Shown: positions 11,230 through 22,731 of the stretch, one piece after another
Position numbering within the stretch: the stretch's first letter is position 1
How the letters are laid out: every line of letters starts with the position of its first letter
Source of the DNA: Gigaspora rosea
Lineage: Eukaryota > Glomeromycota > Glomeromycetes > Diversisporales > Gigasporaceae
Length of the DNA: 64,000 nucleotides
Direction of reading: 5' to 3'
NCBI GenBank assembly: GCA_003550325.1
Contig: QKWP01000068.1
Coordinates: forward strand, 335,515-399,514
Translations under genes and position numbers: made by a program
The notes under the pieces: model-generated
The model's input: only the letters and a program-made list of their open reading frames with translations
Told to the model about the DNA's origin: nothing
Databases searched by the model: none

Positions 11230-11656
11230 CATATCCGCGGATTTTTGGAATTTACTATTAAAAATTCCAAAAATCTTTAATAGCGAATAACTTTTGTTCC
11301 GCCGGTCCGTTTTTGATGAAACAACTACCAAAATGTTCACATTGATGAGACGATTCTAATGAATCCAAAATCGCTAAAATCCAATCACTGGATCCAGAGA
11401 TCGTTAAAGATTTGTGTTACTTCGGGTATTTTAGGATTGGTTTTTTCAATACTAAAATACCCGAAGTGACACAAATCGTTAACGATATCTGGATCCAGTG
11501 ATTGGATTTTAGCGATTTTGAGTTCATTAGAATCGTCTCATCAATGTGAACATTTTGGTGGTTGTTTCATCAAAAACGGACCGGCGGAACAAAAGTTATT
11601 CGCTATTAAAGATTTTTGAAATTTTTAATAGTAAATTCCGAAAATCCGCGGATATG
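11230..11656. mobile_element. 427-bp foldback palindrome
   Basis: The whole element is one near-perfect inverted repeat. CATATCCGCGGATTTTTGGA opens the left arm, its complement closes the right arm, and the arms meet around a short loop near 11440-11455. Each arm carries a conserved block with AACTACCAAAATGTTC and GAGACGATTCTAATGAA that also occurs in the elements at 46613-49013, 47157-47500 and about 13820-13930. It is non-coding. No obvious duplication at the ends. Confidence 0.8.
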
Positions 11657-12632
11657 ATGCTTAGCACTGTATAATACAGGCTGTTTGTTAATATGAACAT
11701 GTAATATTAATATTTGCAGATATCTATGAAACTGGCCAGATTCCTTTGAAAGAAAGGGTTGAATTACAAATTGTAGTCTGTTACAGCTAAGTAAGCAATT
11801 GTTGGTACAAGACCTACTTATATATTCTGCAGATTGATCTTTATTCTTATTACTACTCTTTCTTAAGTTAGTGATTACAATTTGTAAAAAGCTATTTAAA
11901 TCTTATTTACCTCCTTTAATAATCTAGACTGGCTTGTTCTAGTTAATGGTTCCATGATGTGTATCAACATGCTTAGTATCTTTTTAATCTGTTAACTTTA
12001 CATTAATTCAAATTTATAGAATCTTCTGCTTATTGGGCTGATTAGTATCAATCTGATTTTAAATCTGGTATTAGCTATAATTTAGTTAGCTAAGCCCCTC
12101 TAATCAAAGCCAAACCAAGTTGATTATATGCTTTACATTACTTTCTCCCTCCCTTATAGTAAAAAAAATTTAATAAATATATTTGTTGTGCCTTAGATTA
12201 AAACTTGTATCAGATTGAATCTGATGTATGTTAGATGACTATCAATTGACCAGCATTAAATGATCAGCAACATCTAGCCTAAACTAACCTCTAACTTTAC
12301 TATAATTTTACCCTAACCCTAATCTAATTTAGGCTAGTATCAATTTGATGCAAGGATCGATCTGAGGTACAATATAGATATAGAGCTATGGGATATTTCA
12401 GAAAATTTTTATATAGTTTTATCTTCCTGGAATAAAGATAGAGGTAATATAAAACATATAAGTAACTTTGTCTAATAAGACCCTAGACATTTCTCATATA
12501 GGTCATAACTAATCTGCATAAATTTAAAAAATTTTGCTACCTCTAAAATCAAGTAAATTTGCTCAAAGTTGAATATTATATAAAATTTTATAGTAATTTG
12601 CTAAAAACTAAATTATAACATCTGGATTTATT

Positions 12633-13331
12633 CAGAGTGTGGCGCCTTAGAGAAGTTGTCAAGGTGTCACCTCCCAAGCAGCAGGTCAACAGTTCGAATC
12701 CCACTGTTAATGCTTTGAACAATAGACCTGTATTCAGTAACCATGTAGCTCAGATCGGTTGGGTAAAAAACTGTTACCTTGGTTCACCATCTTGAATGGG
12801 AGCTGCAGCGCAATGGTGTTAGCATTACACTACAAAATCCAGGGAACTAGAGAAATAGAAACCCATTTGACAAGTCCTGAGTTAGATAGTAATAGTGATG
12901 ATCTATGACAGCACCACCAAAAGAAGATGAGTGGCTAGAACTGGAATGAACCTAATAAGGGCAGGTAGCTGTGTCGCTAAAATCTGAATTACTAAAGTGG
13001 AATAGGACACAGAAGGTTATTTGGTAGTCATTTGGTGCAAAAGTAAAGTAGCCTTAGGCTTTCGATATCACATAGAGTTGGGGCCCCACAATATCTGCAT
13101 ACGTTAGTGTGTTAGGTAGTAATAGAAAAAGAGGGTTTAAATAGACAATTTCTGTAGTTGGGTTGTAGGTATAGCAGCTAGTGTAGAACCTTCAGGCAGA
13201 CTACTTAAATTAGGCACCAAAAGTGCTCGTGTAGCTAGTTGTATTCTCATCTTTGTAATGAATATTATGTTTCTATTAACTCTAATAAAATCAAGACCAA
13301 GGCACCTGGCCTCTAAACTCTAAAAAAAAAT
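12633..13331 (+). mobile_element. Large tRNA-derived SINE with intact head and tail
   Basis: A 0.7-kb retroposon flanked by ATCTGGATTTATT at 12620-12632 and 13332-13344. It starts with a tRNA-like head: a possible A box near TGGCGCCTTAG and a B box matching GGTTCGANTCC as CAGTTCGAATCC around 12693. It ends in TAAAAAAAAA. The head and parts of the body (GATCGGTT-GGTA, CAAGTCCTGAGT) recur in the minus-strand copy at 47511-48774, and its 3' half recurs at 6791-7104. An internal RNA polymerase III promoter, A tail and 13-bp duplication define a SINE. The length is large for this class. The parent tRNA was not identified. Confidence 0.85.
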
Positions 13332-13344
13332 ATCTGGATTTATT

Positions 13345-14290
13345 AAAAATATTTTTGTATTGCAAATGTTGCACATTACTTTACAATTCTTCTGAATTTA
13401 AATTAATATATTGTTTTAAAATTTATGCTAATTTAAATAAGACATATATCAATCTTTATTAAGCTCAATACAAAAATATTTGGTGATGATTTGTAAAAAA
13501 TTCTACTATATTATATTAAAACTTTTACTAATTAAACTTAAAATGTATATTTTTAACTTTAGTATCTCAAATTTCATGAAAATATATTGAAAACTCATGA
13601 AAATATTAACATTTTTGTTAATTTGAATATCTACTATATTTTTGCAAGTTTTTTCTAAACTTCAAATGCTTCCAGAAAGACTTTCTCAAAATGAAACCTC
13701 CAAAATGCTACTAAGTAAGTTAAAATATATGATATTTAGCTATTATTAATTAAATTTTATCAAAAATAGATTTATATTAGTAAAGATATTTAAATTTTTA
13801 TTTTTATTTTTAGATTCAGAATTTTTTAAAATTTTTAATTTAGATAATGATTTTAGACTCATTGGAATCATCTTATTGAGATGAATATTTTGGTAGTTAA
13901 ATTATTCAAAATGGTCTAATAGACCAAAATCTGTTTTACTATTTGTGGAAATAGGTCACACATTTAAATTTTTACAAAATTTATAGGATAATTTTTTTAT
14001 TAACTAAAAAAAAATTATACATATATAGTTGGATTAATTTTTATATATTTAAATAATAAATTAGTTATAGATTATATATACAAAATTTTATAAAAAGATA
14101 TTTATTTTTTAAAAAGTTTTGTATGTAGCAAAAAAAAGTTTGTGGAAATAGGGCAGGCTACCTTATAAATTATGAAAACTAGAAATAGTTTTACTACTAC
14201 TTCATTTAGCATTTATATGATATCATCTTTATATTATTGGAGTAAGTTAAAGTGTAACCTTCAATATTTATTTGCATTAATTAAGTATTC
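13345..14290. other. AT-rich DNA with a foldback fragment
   Basis: No gene is visible. At about 13820-13930 is a single degenerate arm of the foldback family (TTTAGACTCATTGGAATCAT and ATATTTTGGTAGTTAAATTA). The rest is over 75 per cent AT without clear repeats. Confidence 0.5.
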
Positions 14291-14803
14291 AAGTTCATTA
14301 ACATTTATTTTATTTTTTTTTTGACGATTATGTTATACTTTATTTCAAAGAATACAGTTACATATGCAAATGCTACCCTATTCCAATACCTCATATCTTA
14401 CAATTAAAGTATGGCTCACCTGGTTACTATGGGTACCTGTGTATGACTAGCCAAAGTAGAATTCATCTCACTAACTAACTAGATTTATGTCTATATTAGT
14501 CAGATCTTAAACATGGTTCTATAGCTGGTCATGATCTACTTAAATAGTTTTTACTAACCCCTTAAACCTGTATCTATCCAATGATCTAACTTTTCTATAA
14601 CTATTTGCCTACATTCCTTCCAATCTTTTTGCTCTTTTGTCTTTATACGATTTTAACTCACTTTTTTGAAAACTATTTTACATATTTTATTAGAATGATT
14701 CTCATTTTTTTCTTCTTTTCCCTCCTTTTTTAATTGCCACAGTTGATTTTCCTTTATTTAGAGAATACCTCTTACCAGCTTTTTTTTTCTTTTAATATCA
14801 TAA

Positions 14804-17800
14804 TTATTCTGTTCTAAAAGAATCTTTTGTAGTTATTTTAGATTTTTTCTCAGGAGTAAGAGACGACCAGATTTCTCTGATGATCTCCTCCTTCTTTATG
14901 GTATATACCGGGGTGTCAACTTTGCAGTTAGTAAGGTGCTCAAAATTTTCTTTACTTTCTCCACACCTTGGACAAGTAATAACCAGATACAGATTTACGC
15001 ACAGTCTCTCTTTCTTTTATATAGGATAGAGAGCGGTTCACTGCCTTGATTCTAAAGACCCATCTTTTATGATTTTTTTTGGTGAGTGCTCTAGATTTTT
15101 TTGTTAGATACCAGAAATCTCTAAATATTTCCTAATCCTTGTCTTAAGTGTATTCATAATAAAGACTGTCTTTTTTGTGCCTTAAGAATATACATTCTGC
15201 ATTATAATATATATTGATCTATTCTTTTATAAAGTGTCTTATGAGAACTTTGATACTTTTATTGTTCCATAAAGGTTAAAACACTCTCGATACTGAACCT
15301 TCTTTTGAAAATTTTGTGATTTCTGTATCCCTTTTCTTTCTTTAGTTAGAGTATCTGCCCTTTCATTCAATAGATCTCCTGAATAGCCTTTATTTTGATC
15401 ATCTTAATATCTAATTTCTTCATCTCGATATTCTTTTTTATTTTTTCTATGATTCCTATACTCTTTGTCTTGAACCAACTACGGGGTTTTTCCTTGTTTC
15501 TAGATTTCTTACCATCTGTATCGACTAGTGATATGGGTCGATGAAAAAATCGCGGCCCGAGGCCGATCCAAAAAAAACTCGGGCTGGTTGACCGGGCTGA
15601 CCTTTTGCTAGTGTAATTTTTTCTGATCAGAACCAGTCAACATTTATTTATATTAAACGTGTAAAAAGCCATCAGGTAATTTTTTATCGAATTCTAGTAA
15701 TATTGAATGATTTAATTTTTATTCTTTTTGTCCTTGAGAAAATTCCAGCATGTTAGTATTTAATGTTGATAGATTGTCTATATCTCCGAACATTCTTATT
15801 ATACTTAGTTATATTCGCTATTTGCAGTTTATAACCTAAATAAGCCAATTCTTTTACATTATTATAAATGACTAGCCGATTTTTATTTAATTCCTGGCCT
15901 GAAATATACTTTAGGAGATAACAATTCTAACACTTCTCTTAACAACCGGCCCGGTCCACAAAGGTGCAGGCTGAGGGTTGACCTGCCCATCGACCCGGCT
16001 GTTGGGCCAGGGTCAACTCGTATCACTAGTATCGACGCTTGGCTATCCATAAAAATTTTTATTTTACATTTATGGCTATTAAAATAGCTACCAATTATGA
16101 CTTAGTAGATGAGAACCATTCCTCTATCTTTCCTTTTACCTTATTCACTATTCTATTATTGCTATCAATCTGAACTACACTATATCCTCTATTATATCTA
16201 TCTGTTGAACTACTACCGAGTGAGCTATCTGTGTAAAAAGAAATTTCCTTTTCTGTTGTGTTTTTTCTAGGATATTCAATAATTCCTTTTTTTTTCTGAA
16301 AGTTACTAATAGACATATGGAGATTTCTTTTTTCCTAGTTCTCAATCTTTATAACATCTTGAACTTGTTATTCAGAGAGTGCATTAAAGTCATACCTCTA
16401 GTACATGTGACTTCCTGAAGTTTTCTTTTTTCTATTAAAAGTTTTAAAAGTTCCCAGTCATTTATACTATATTTTATCTATTTGCCTATATCCTCTACCT
16501 TTCTTTTATCTATCTTCAAGTTTCAACATGATTCTTTTTATCTGATTCTCACTTTTTTTATATTGCTTCTGGTTTCTATTTTGTTTTCTTTTTTATTCCA
16601 AAATTTCTAATAAGGGAGTCTAACTCTTGTTTTCTAATCTTTTGATAAAATGTCTATTAATTTTGTCTGAGCATCCTAACACTCAATCTTTCTTCAATCT
16701 TTTTTCTGAAATTGGTCTGTACTCCTTCTGAATTAGTTTGCAGCACATGCTTGTGCCTTGGTATTGTGATTTCACTTTTCTCATAGTTTTATCCAAAATA
16801 ACAATTTCTTTCAGTCTTTTAAACCAATTTGGAATTCTTCCCTTAGAACTAAGGTTTCTTAGTTTTTTTATCTGTTGCCAAGATAATAAGGAAGAGCTTT
16901 CATGTGTTGTTGCTCTGTTAACCATATTCCAAGACCTTTAAGACTTTCATGTTTCCTCTCCAATTATCTTCTTTCAGGATCTTTTTGATTTCTTTTTTCT
17001 TATTCCAATTGGCCAGAATTTTCCAATATCTTCTATTAGGCTACTCCTTATATCTATACCTAGTTTTTTGGTTTCAGCAAGGATAAAAGCAATCAAGTTG
17101 TGGGTCCAGTCTGGTTCTAACTACTCCTCTTCATCTAGTTGCCATATAGAGTCTACTAAAATAAGATCCAATGGGCTCTCCTTAGTCTTAACATCATAAT
17201 GTTAGCTGCTAGCCCCATACTATTAAGTCTTATGAACTACTTTGAGATTAGGTGTTCCAAATATCTCTGCCAAAGTAATTTCACCTTAATATTAATTCAT
17301 GAAAAAGGTATATATGGGCCATTGTTTTTTCAGAGCCTGCTTTCACTTGATAACCTGCAACATAGGGCTTTGTATTTTGTTATATTCCTTTTTTAATAGT
17401 AAATGTATATTCAATCTATATTCCAATTGTGGGAGCAAGATTTTATTGTTTATATATTTTGCCTGTTCAATGGAGATTTCTTTTCTTTTAATTAGATTTG
17501 CAAGATCTGACATTTCTCTTTTAAGTTTTGCTTTATATGTTTTTCTTGCCTTTTTCAAAAAAATCCAAACTCCAAGGTACCGTGTGGACTCCTTATCTTC
17601 TTTTGCATGAATATAACTTTTTTCTTTTTGAAGGAAGATTCTTCTGGGTGCATCCATGTCCTCCATATTAAATGTAACTAATTCAGTCTTTTTCGAGTTA
17701 AGAGAGATTCTATTTAACTCAAAGAAGTTTTCTGCAATTCTGACAATTTTTTGGAGTTTGTCCTGGAACTCTGCGAGTAATACTGTGTCATCTGCATAAG

Positions 17801-18030
17801 ATATACTTGCAACTATAATTTCCTTACATTTCTTCTTATTATAAATAGAATCAGATGGCCAGTCTACTATCAACCTTGCCCTGAGTTCTGATTATTGCAA
17901 TATTTAAAAATGTAGATCAAAATATATTTTCTACAATATAGGGGAAACTATCTCATCCTGGTCTATGCCCTTTGTGGCTTGAAAACTTTCCATAAGACCA
18001 TGTTTGGTTATAATTTTGATGTATCTTTTC
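14804..18030 (-). pseudogene. LINE ORF2: RT, RNase H, zinc finger
   Basis: Read on the minus strand, domains appear in LINE order. The reverse transcriptase palm has GIDQDEIVSPILWKIYFD near 17950 and the catalytic ISYADDTVLLA near 17790, within a 176-codon open stretch at 17343-17873. RNase H appears as ISFYTDSSL near 16235, then FMDSQASI just before the MITE at 16028, and GDLLNERADTLTKE near 15370 beyond it. A C-terminal zinc-binding segment CPRCGESKENFEHLTNC lies near 14950, resembling the reverse-transcriptase-associated zinc finger. The frame ends at 14804. Stops and frameshifts between domains and the MITE make it inactive. Confidence 0.85.
15526..16028. mobile_element. hAT MITE, family B, copy 1
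   Basis: A 503-bp element beginning TAGTGATATGGGTCGA and ending TCAACTCGTATCACTA, flanked by the perfect 8-bp duplication GTATCGAC (15518-15525 and 16029-16036). It splits the LINE RNase H right after DSQASI. GC-rich ends enclose an AT-rich middle. A copy in opposite orientation is at 23376-23876, and the two match along their length. It is non-coding. Confidence 0.9.
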
Positions 18031-18112
18031 TCAAAAGTTCATTAACATTTATTAATAACTTTATTTAATTAATTTAAATAGTAATATTAACTATTGTAAA
18101 CCTTATATATTA

Positions 18113-18288
18113 GAAGTTGGAACCAAATTTAAGTATTCAAGTTTATCATAATAAATTCGATTTTATCATACTAAAATTTGATTTATCATATTAATTATTA
18201 ATAATTGATATGATAAACTTGAATTTTGTTGTAATAAAATTGAATTTTGATATGATAAATTTGAATATTTAAATTCGGTTCCAACCTC
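18113..18288. mobile_element. TA-flanked palindromic MITE, 176 bp
   Basis: GAAGTTGGAACCAAATTTAA at the left pairs with TTAAATTCGGTTCCAACCTC at the right, and the arms (about 80 bp each) meet near 18200. TA lies at both ends (18111-18112 and 18289-18290), which suggests mobilisation by a Tc1/mariner-like transposase. It is non-coding. Confidence 0.75.
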
Positions 18289-18451
18289 TATTATTTATAT
18301 TTACTAATATACAAAATATTACTACCAACATGAATATATTTTGCCTTATATTAATTATCTAAAATATCTAGTAATTATTTCTTAAGTGTCTATAAAGATT
18401 TCCAATATATTAAAAACCAATTGTCTTTTTATTTGAATTAAACCATATACC

Positions 18452-18772
18452 TCAAATTAATGCAATATATAAATATAGATTTTTTTCTTTTTTTTTAATT
18501 TTTTTCTTTTTTTTTAATTGAGTGAATTTAAAACAAATTCTAACAAAAAGTTTCAATGCTTCAATAAATACAGATTTCTGTTTCATGTCATTATTTTCTT
18601 CAATTCTCCAATAAGCATTATGTATTCTTTTAATTAATTCATATATGGTTAAACATTGGTTTTCAGCTGCTTTTTTTATCTCTATTTGTTTAGGTAACTC
18701 TATTTCTACTATCTTGCAAGCTAAGTATATTTCAAACACATTTCTAGGTCCATGTTTTGAAACATTTCCTAA
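18452..18772 (-). pseudogene. Unrecognised coding remnant
   Basis: An open minus-strand frame of about 100 codons ends in a lysine-rich tail. It contains GPRNVFEIYLACKIVEIELP and IYELIKRIHNAYWRIEENND, which look like amphipathic helices with normal amino-acid balance, unlike the AT-driven ORFs nearby. An AG acceptor-like site (TTAATCTTAG) lies at its upstream end. I cannot name a family. It may be an exon of a decayed gene or transposon protein. Its C-terminal end runs into poly-lysine from A-rich DNA. Confidence 0.3.
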
Positions 18773-20330
18773 GATTAACAGTTAACAATTTTTTTCTCTA
18801 TATAGGAGTTCATGAAAAATATTTCAATATAGTAAAAGATACCAGCAAAAAAAAGGCAATTGCAATTAAGAAATATCAAGCCAGGAGCTTCTTTTTTCTT
18901 TTTAATTCTTTTTTTGATAGTATGGATCTTATTTACTATTAATTGCTAGAGAGAAAATAGCAGCTTATGAACTTGTTTGAGAATTTTATAGTCTATGCTG
19001 ATGGCTAAGGTTTATTTAGTATGAAATTCAAAGGCCGTGTATTTTGCATCTAATCTTTTTTTTATCAAGAATAATAATTTGATAGCAAACACCTAATTTT
19101 TTTTATATAAAAAAGTTCAATTAAACATTTGATTGGTCGATCAGTAAGTTTTATTATTATTGGTCAGCTAAATTGCATTACAAATTAAATAAATTAATTA
19201 TTCTATGATTTAATTAATTTAGATAGTAATTAGTAATTTCTTAAACCTGCATATAATTCTCTTATTGTTTATATTGCAATAAATTTCTTAATAATTTTAA
19301 AATAAAAATTATCTATTAATCTGTGATAAGAAATTGTCATCCTTTTTAATTTACTATACTGTCAAAACTGGTATGTATAATAAAAAGGTTTTGTATTAGC
19401 TTTGAGAAGTTATCAGATTTAAGATACTAATAACCTAATAGTCATATGATTCTATCTAAATATAATTGGTTAAATTACATTTATACATATATATTCAGTT
19501 ATATAAAATCAGATCTGAGCAAATTAAATTGATTAATTTTACCTTAAAAAACTGATATTTTATAGATATCTAATATTTTGAGTATCAGCTATCAGAAATG
19601 ACAGGTTATCAGATTTGAATTATGTAACCAATATGGTGGATCAACTTTTTATTAGTTGTGGAAGGTTATTAGTTTTGACAGGATTAGTTTTGACAAAGTA
19701 TACAGTAGTATGATTTGATAGCATTTGTCAAAGTTATTTGTAAAAGAAGAGGGAATATTAACAGGCTCAAAGGGCCCATTGATTGTATTTTTTGTATAGT
19801 TTTATAATATATATTGTATAATAGCAGGAACTTGATATTTGTTTATTGCCTTCTTAATAAGTTCATCACAGCCAATTTTTGTTACTTTATACATTGTCTG
19901 AATCATCTTATTTCAAGTCTTCCTTTTGTAAATCTTAGTCATCCAAGTGCACATTATTTAAACAATACAAAAAATAATATTGCACTCCTGCTTGCCTTTT
20001 AATAAACCCAGAAAAGCTACTAAAATAGCATTAGGTTCTACATTGCTATAGTTAGCAAGAAAGTACAGTACTAAGGCTTTCAAAAACATTCAAACTGTTA
20101 GATTATTTATAAGGCTTTTGCTACAGTATTGCTATCTTTTTTATTTATATAAAAGTATGCATCTATATCCCAAGAGCCATAATTGTCTTGATTATATAAC
20201 ATAAATAAGTGCTACTCATACCTATTCACCTTATGTATAAAATCTATTAATATTAGCTATTCAAAACGCTAAAGCTTTTCTAACTAACTTGGATGTGCAA
20301 AAATGAACACACAAGCTAATTGATTAAGAA
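18773..20330. other. AT-rich DNA, nothing recognised
   Basis: No ORF with recognisable motifs, no clear inverted repeat. Several short TTATCAGATTTGA-type runs recur between 19390 and 19690 but do not form a regular array. The plus-strand ORFs at 18757-18942 and 19814-20002 have no supporting evidence. Confidence 0.4.
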
Positions 20331-20590
20331 TTTTATAATTTTCTACTTGATATCCTTTGTTTTTTTAAAAAAATAATAGATTTCTCAATGTCTAAATCTA
20401 TACTTTTATTACCAATAAGATTTATATTTTGTGACTTGCAAACCTTACATTTAATATTAGAAACCTTTTTTCCCTTAATTCTTTTATACTATTATTAAGT
20501 TCTAGTTCTACAGTTGCATACTCTTTAACTATATTAACAATTGCTAGCAGTAAGTAATTTTTAGTTGCTTCCTTTTCAACAACTCTTGTA
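20330..20590 (-). pseudogene. Coding remnant with CxxC motif
   Basis: On the minus strand the frame HTRVVEKEATKNYLLLAIVN continues as KEYATVELELNNSIKELREK. After a one-base shift it becomes NIKCKVCKSQNINLIG. The acid-rich helix followed by a CKVCKS knuckle looks like real, now frameshifted, coding sequence. The family is not recognised. It ends just before the solo LTR. Confidence 0.3.
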
Positions 20591-20627
20591 TGCTACAAAT
20601 GTTTTAACTTCTCACTTTCATCTATAG

Positions 20628-21209
20628 TGTTACAAGCGGTATAGCCTTCTTAATATACCACTAGCAACATAGCACACGGTGACAGGGATCTTGTAGGGTC
20701 AAAGAAGATATGAAGCGGTGTGGAAGTGGAATGTTTCCTCACTGTGGCAGTTCGAGATATTTTACTCAAAGAACAGGAGTGTATTTAGTTGGGCAAAGAT
20801 ATATTTTATTTAAGTACATTACAAGACTTTGCTACAAGACTATCTAAGGTTTTCTGTGCCTAAAGAATTCCTATAACTAAAGAATTGCAGGGAACAAATC
20901 CTAAAGTTAAGAAAGGATAAAGCTAGGGTTTATATATCTTTTGAAAAGTAATAAAAACAATAAAGTAATAAAACAATAAAACAATAAAACAATAAAACAA
21001 TAAAACAATAAAACTATAAAACAATAAAGTAAAGTAATAAAACAATAAAGTAATAATCCAATAAAAATAAAACAATAAAGTAATAAAGTAATAAAGTAAT
21101 AAAGTAATAAAGTAATAAAGTAATAAAGTAATAAAGTAATAAAGTAATAAAGTAATAGAAACACTAAGAATATTCTAGCATTTAGAATTTAGAAACCTGT
21201 TCTATAACA
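20628..21209. mobile_element. Solo LTR
   Basis: TGTTACAAGCGG at the left and TCTATAACA at the right give the inverted TGTTA/TAACA ends typical of LTRs. ATAG occurs immediately outside both (20624-20627 and 21210-21213), a 4-bp target duplication. A TATA-like TTTATATATC lies at 20930. No internal retrotransposon region is present, so this is a solo LTR left by recombination between two LTRs. It is not related by eye to the LTRs at 1909-5471. Confidence 0.72.
20945..21160. repeat. Octamer array (AATAAAGT / AACAATAA)
   Basis: About 25 copies of 8-bp units. The left third is AATAAAAC-type, the right half TAATAAAG repeated perfectly about 12 times. It expanded inside the solo LTR. The minus-strand ORF here (LLLYYFITLLLYYF) is only its translation. 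Confidence 0.9.
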
Positions 21210-21213
21210 ATAG

Positions 21214-21806
21214 TATGAGCATGATCAAAACTATTTGAAAATTATTCAATAAGCACTTTTTGTTCGATAACTAATTGTAAGACTCTAATTTTTGTATTAT
21301 ATAGATTTGGTGAATGGACTTTTGGTTTTCACTATTTTTCACTTGGGTACCCTCTTTTTATATGTGCTTGATAGGTTGTGTTTGGTAAAACAGCAAGTAA
21401 AAATAGTAAAATTGTTGTTGTTATTATAATTTCAAAAGCTATACCATGTTCAAAAATTAGTAACAAGAGGCCACTATTCATTATCAAAGTCTTCTATTAG
21501 AAACTCAAATGATTGGCTTATGTTAAAAAGAAGTGCATGCCTTTGGTTAGATATAAGTTGCAATGAAATGTATACTTTAACTTTATTATTTGAATAAAAA
21601 TAACTGAATAACTAAAATAAAGATATATATCGTGAATGCTTCTATTAAGTTTTTCTTATCACTTTTGATTTCAATAATCTCAACTATATTGTTCAAGTTT
21701 TTCATAGTTCCAATATCTATTTTATAGTAAATATAGTAAGTAGGCAGAGTTCTCAATTATAAAAAAAAATGATGACCATTTACTATTTTTTTGTAATAGT
21801 AGATTA
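21214..21806. other. AT-rich spacer before the Helitron array
   Basis: No gene or repeat recognised. The last 15 bases (AATAGTAGATTA) resemble the 5'-terminal sequence of the Helitron units that follow, so a further, decayed copy may once have abutted here. Confidence 0.4.
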
Positions 21807-22731
21807 CTAGTGTTAGGTGCCCGGGCGATGCCGCGGGCTAGTGGGTATAATTTTTTTATTTGGTGCAAAATGAACCCGATCTTGGTTCAAATGAACCCAA
21901 TCTTGGTTCAATGAACCCGATATTGGTTCAATGACCTGATCTTGGTTCAAAAGACCCAGTTATGGTTCAAATAAACACGATCTTGGTTCATTTAAAACCG
22001 ATCTTGGTTCACTTGAACCCGATCTTTGTTCAAGGGAACCCGATCTTGGTTCGAATGAACCCGATCTTGGTTCAAATGAACCCGACCTTGGTTCAAAATG
22101 AACGCGATCATGGTTCAAAATGAACCCGATTTTGGTTCAAATGAACCCGATCTTGGTTCAAATGAACCCGATCTTGGTTCAAATGAACCCGATCTTGGTT
22201 CACTTGAACTTGATCTTGGTTCTTGAACCTAATCTTGGTTCATTTGAACCCGGTCTTGGTTCATTTGAACCCGATCTTAGGTCATTAACCCGATTTTGGT
22301 TCATTTGAACCCGATCTCGGTTCATTTGAACCTGATTTTGGTTCAATTGAACTCGTTTTTGGTTCCTGAACCCGATTTTGGTTCCTGAACTCGATTTGAA
22401 CCCGATTCTGGTTCAAAGAACCCGATCCGAGCCTGGTAAGTTGGAGTTTGAATTTTTGTGTAACCCACCCATTTTCATGGGAACACAAAATCTGACCTCT
22501 ATTTTTGAATAAATTCAAGGGTCAGTGACCCGGGTAAGAATTTTGTCAAGTGGTGGGTGGGTGGGGGAGGTGGAGGGAAGAATTTTAAAGATTTTTTTAA
22601 AGGGTGGGTGGGTGGGAGAGGTGGTGGGTAGGGTGATAAGAATAGGACCTTTAAAAATTCAAGGGTTCTAAATATTAAACCCAACTGCAGCACTCCTTAA
22701 ATAGTGACGCAGACTTGCATTTTAGGATTGA
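21807..22731 (-). mobile_element. Helitron unit 1
   Basis: A 925-bp non-autonomous unit. From its 3' end (left) it has the CTAG-hairpin terminus, about 27 copies of the 21-bp unit TGAACCCGATCTTGGTTCA plus spacer, and the conserved GTTTGAATTTTTGTGTAACC block. Two G-rich tracts (GGGTGGGTGGGGGAGGTGG) and the TC 5' end at 22731 follow. The long plus- and minus-strand ORFs (NPILVQM and NQNRVQ repeats) arise because the repeat length is a multiple of three. Confidence 0.8.

Larger units (their letters stand above)
10230..11740. repeat. Low-copy ~120-bp unit repeated at least three times
   Basis: Segments at about 10260-10380, 11095-11225 and 11220-11740 (the last split by the foldback at 11230-11656) share GTTGAGTTTGT(A/G)CAGC, a GCTA-TAGTTTCTT run, and a TAATATGAACATG-type ending. 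The unit is non-coding and its origin is unknown. Two transposons have inserted in or between the copies. Confidence 0.45.
14310..18034 (-). mobile_element. 5'-truncated LINE retrotransposon
   Basis: A 3.7-kb minus-strand element flanked by a 19-bp direct repeat AAGTTCATTAACATTTATT at 14291-14309 and 18035-18053. The minus-strand 3' end is an A-rich tail (TTATTTTTTTTTT at 14310 onward on the plus strand). It enters the reverse transcriptase domain partway through, so the 5' portion was lost at insertion, as is usual for target-primed reverse transcription. It contains a later MITE insertion at 15526-16028. Confidence 0.9.

Noticed and set aside
6791..13331. The inverted pair 6791-7104 / 12633-13331 as ends of one 6.5-kb transposon
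   Set aside because: Each copy has its own A-rich tail and its own, different target duplication (CAAATTCACTAT and ATCTGGATTTATT), so they are independent SINE insertions.
20907..21164. 85-codon hydrophobic ORF (LLLYYFITLL repeats)
   Set aside because: It is the translation of the octamer array in the solo LTR.
21880..22440. Regular short palindromic repeats suggestive of a CRISPR array
   Set aside because: The 21-bp units are contiguous with one another and have no unique spacers. The genome context is eukaryotic.
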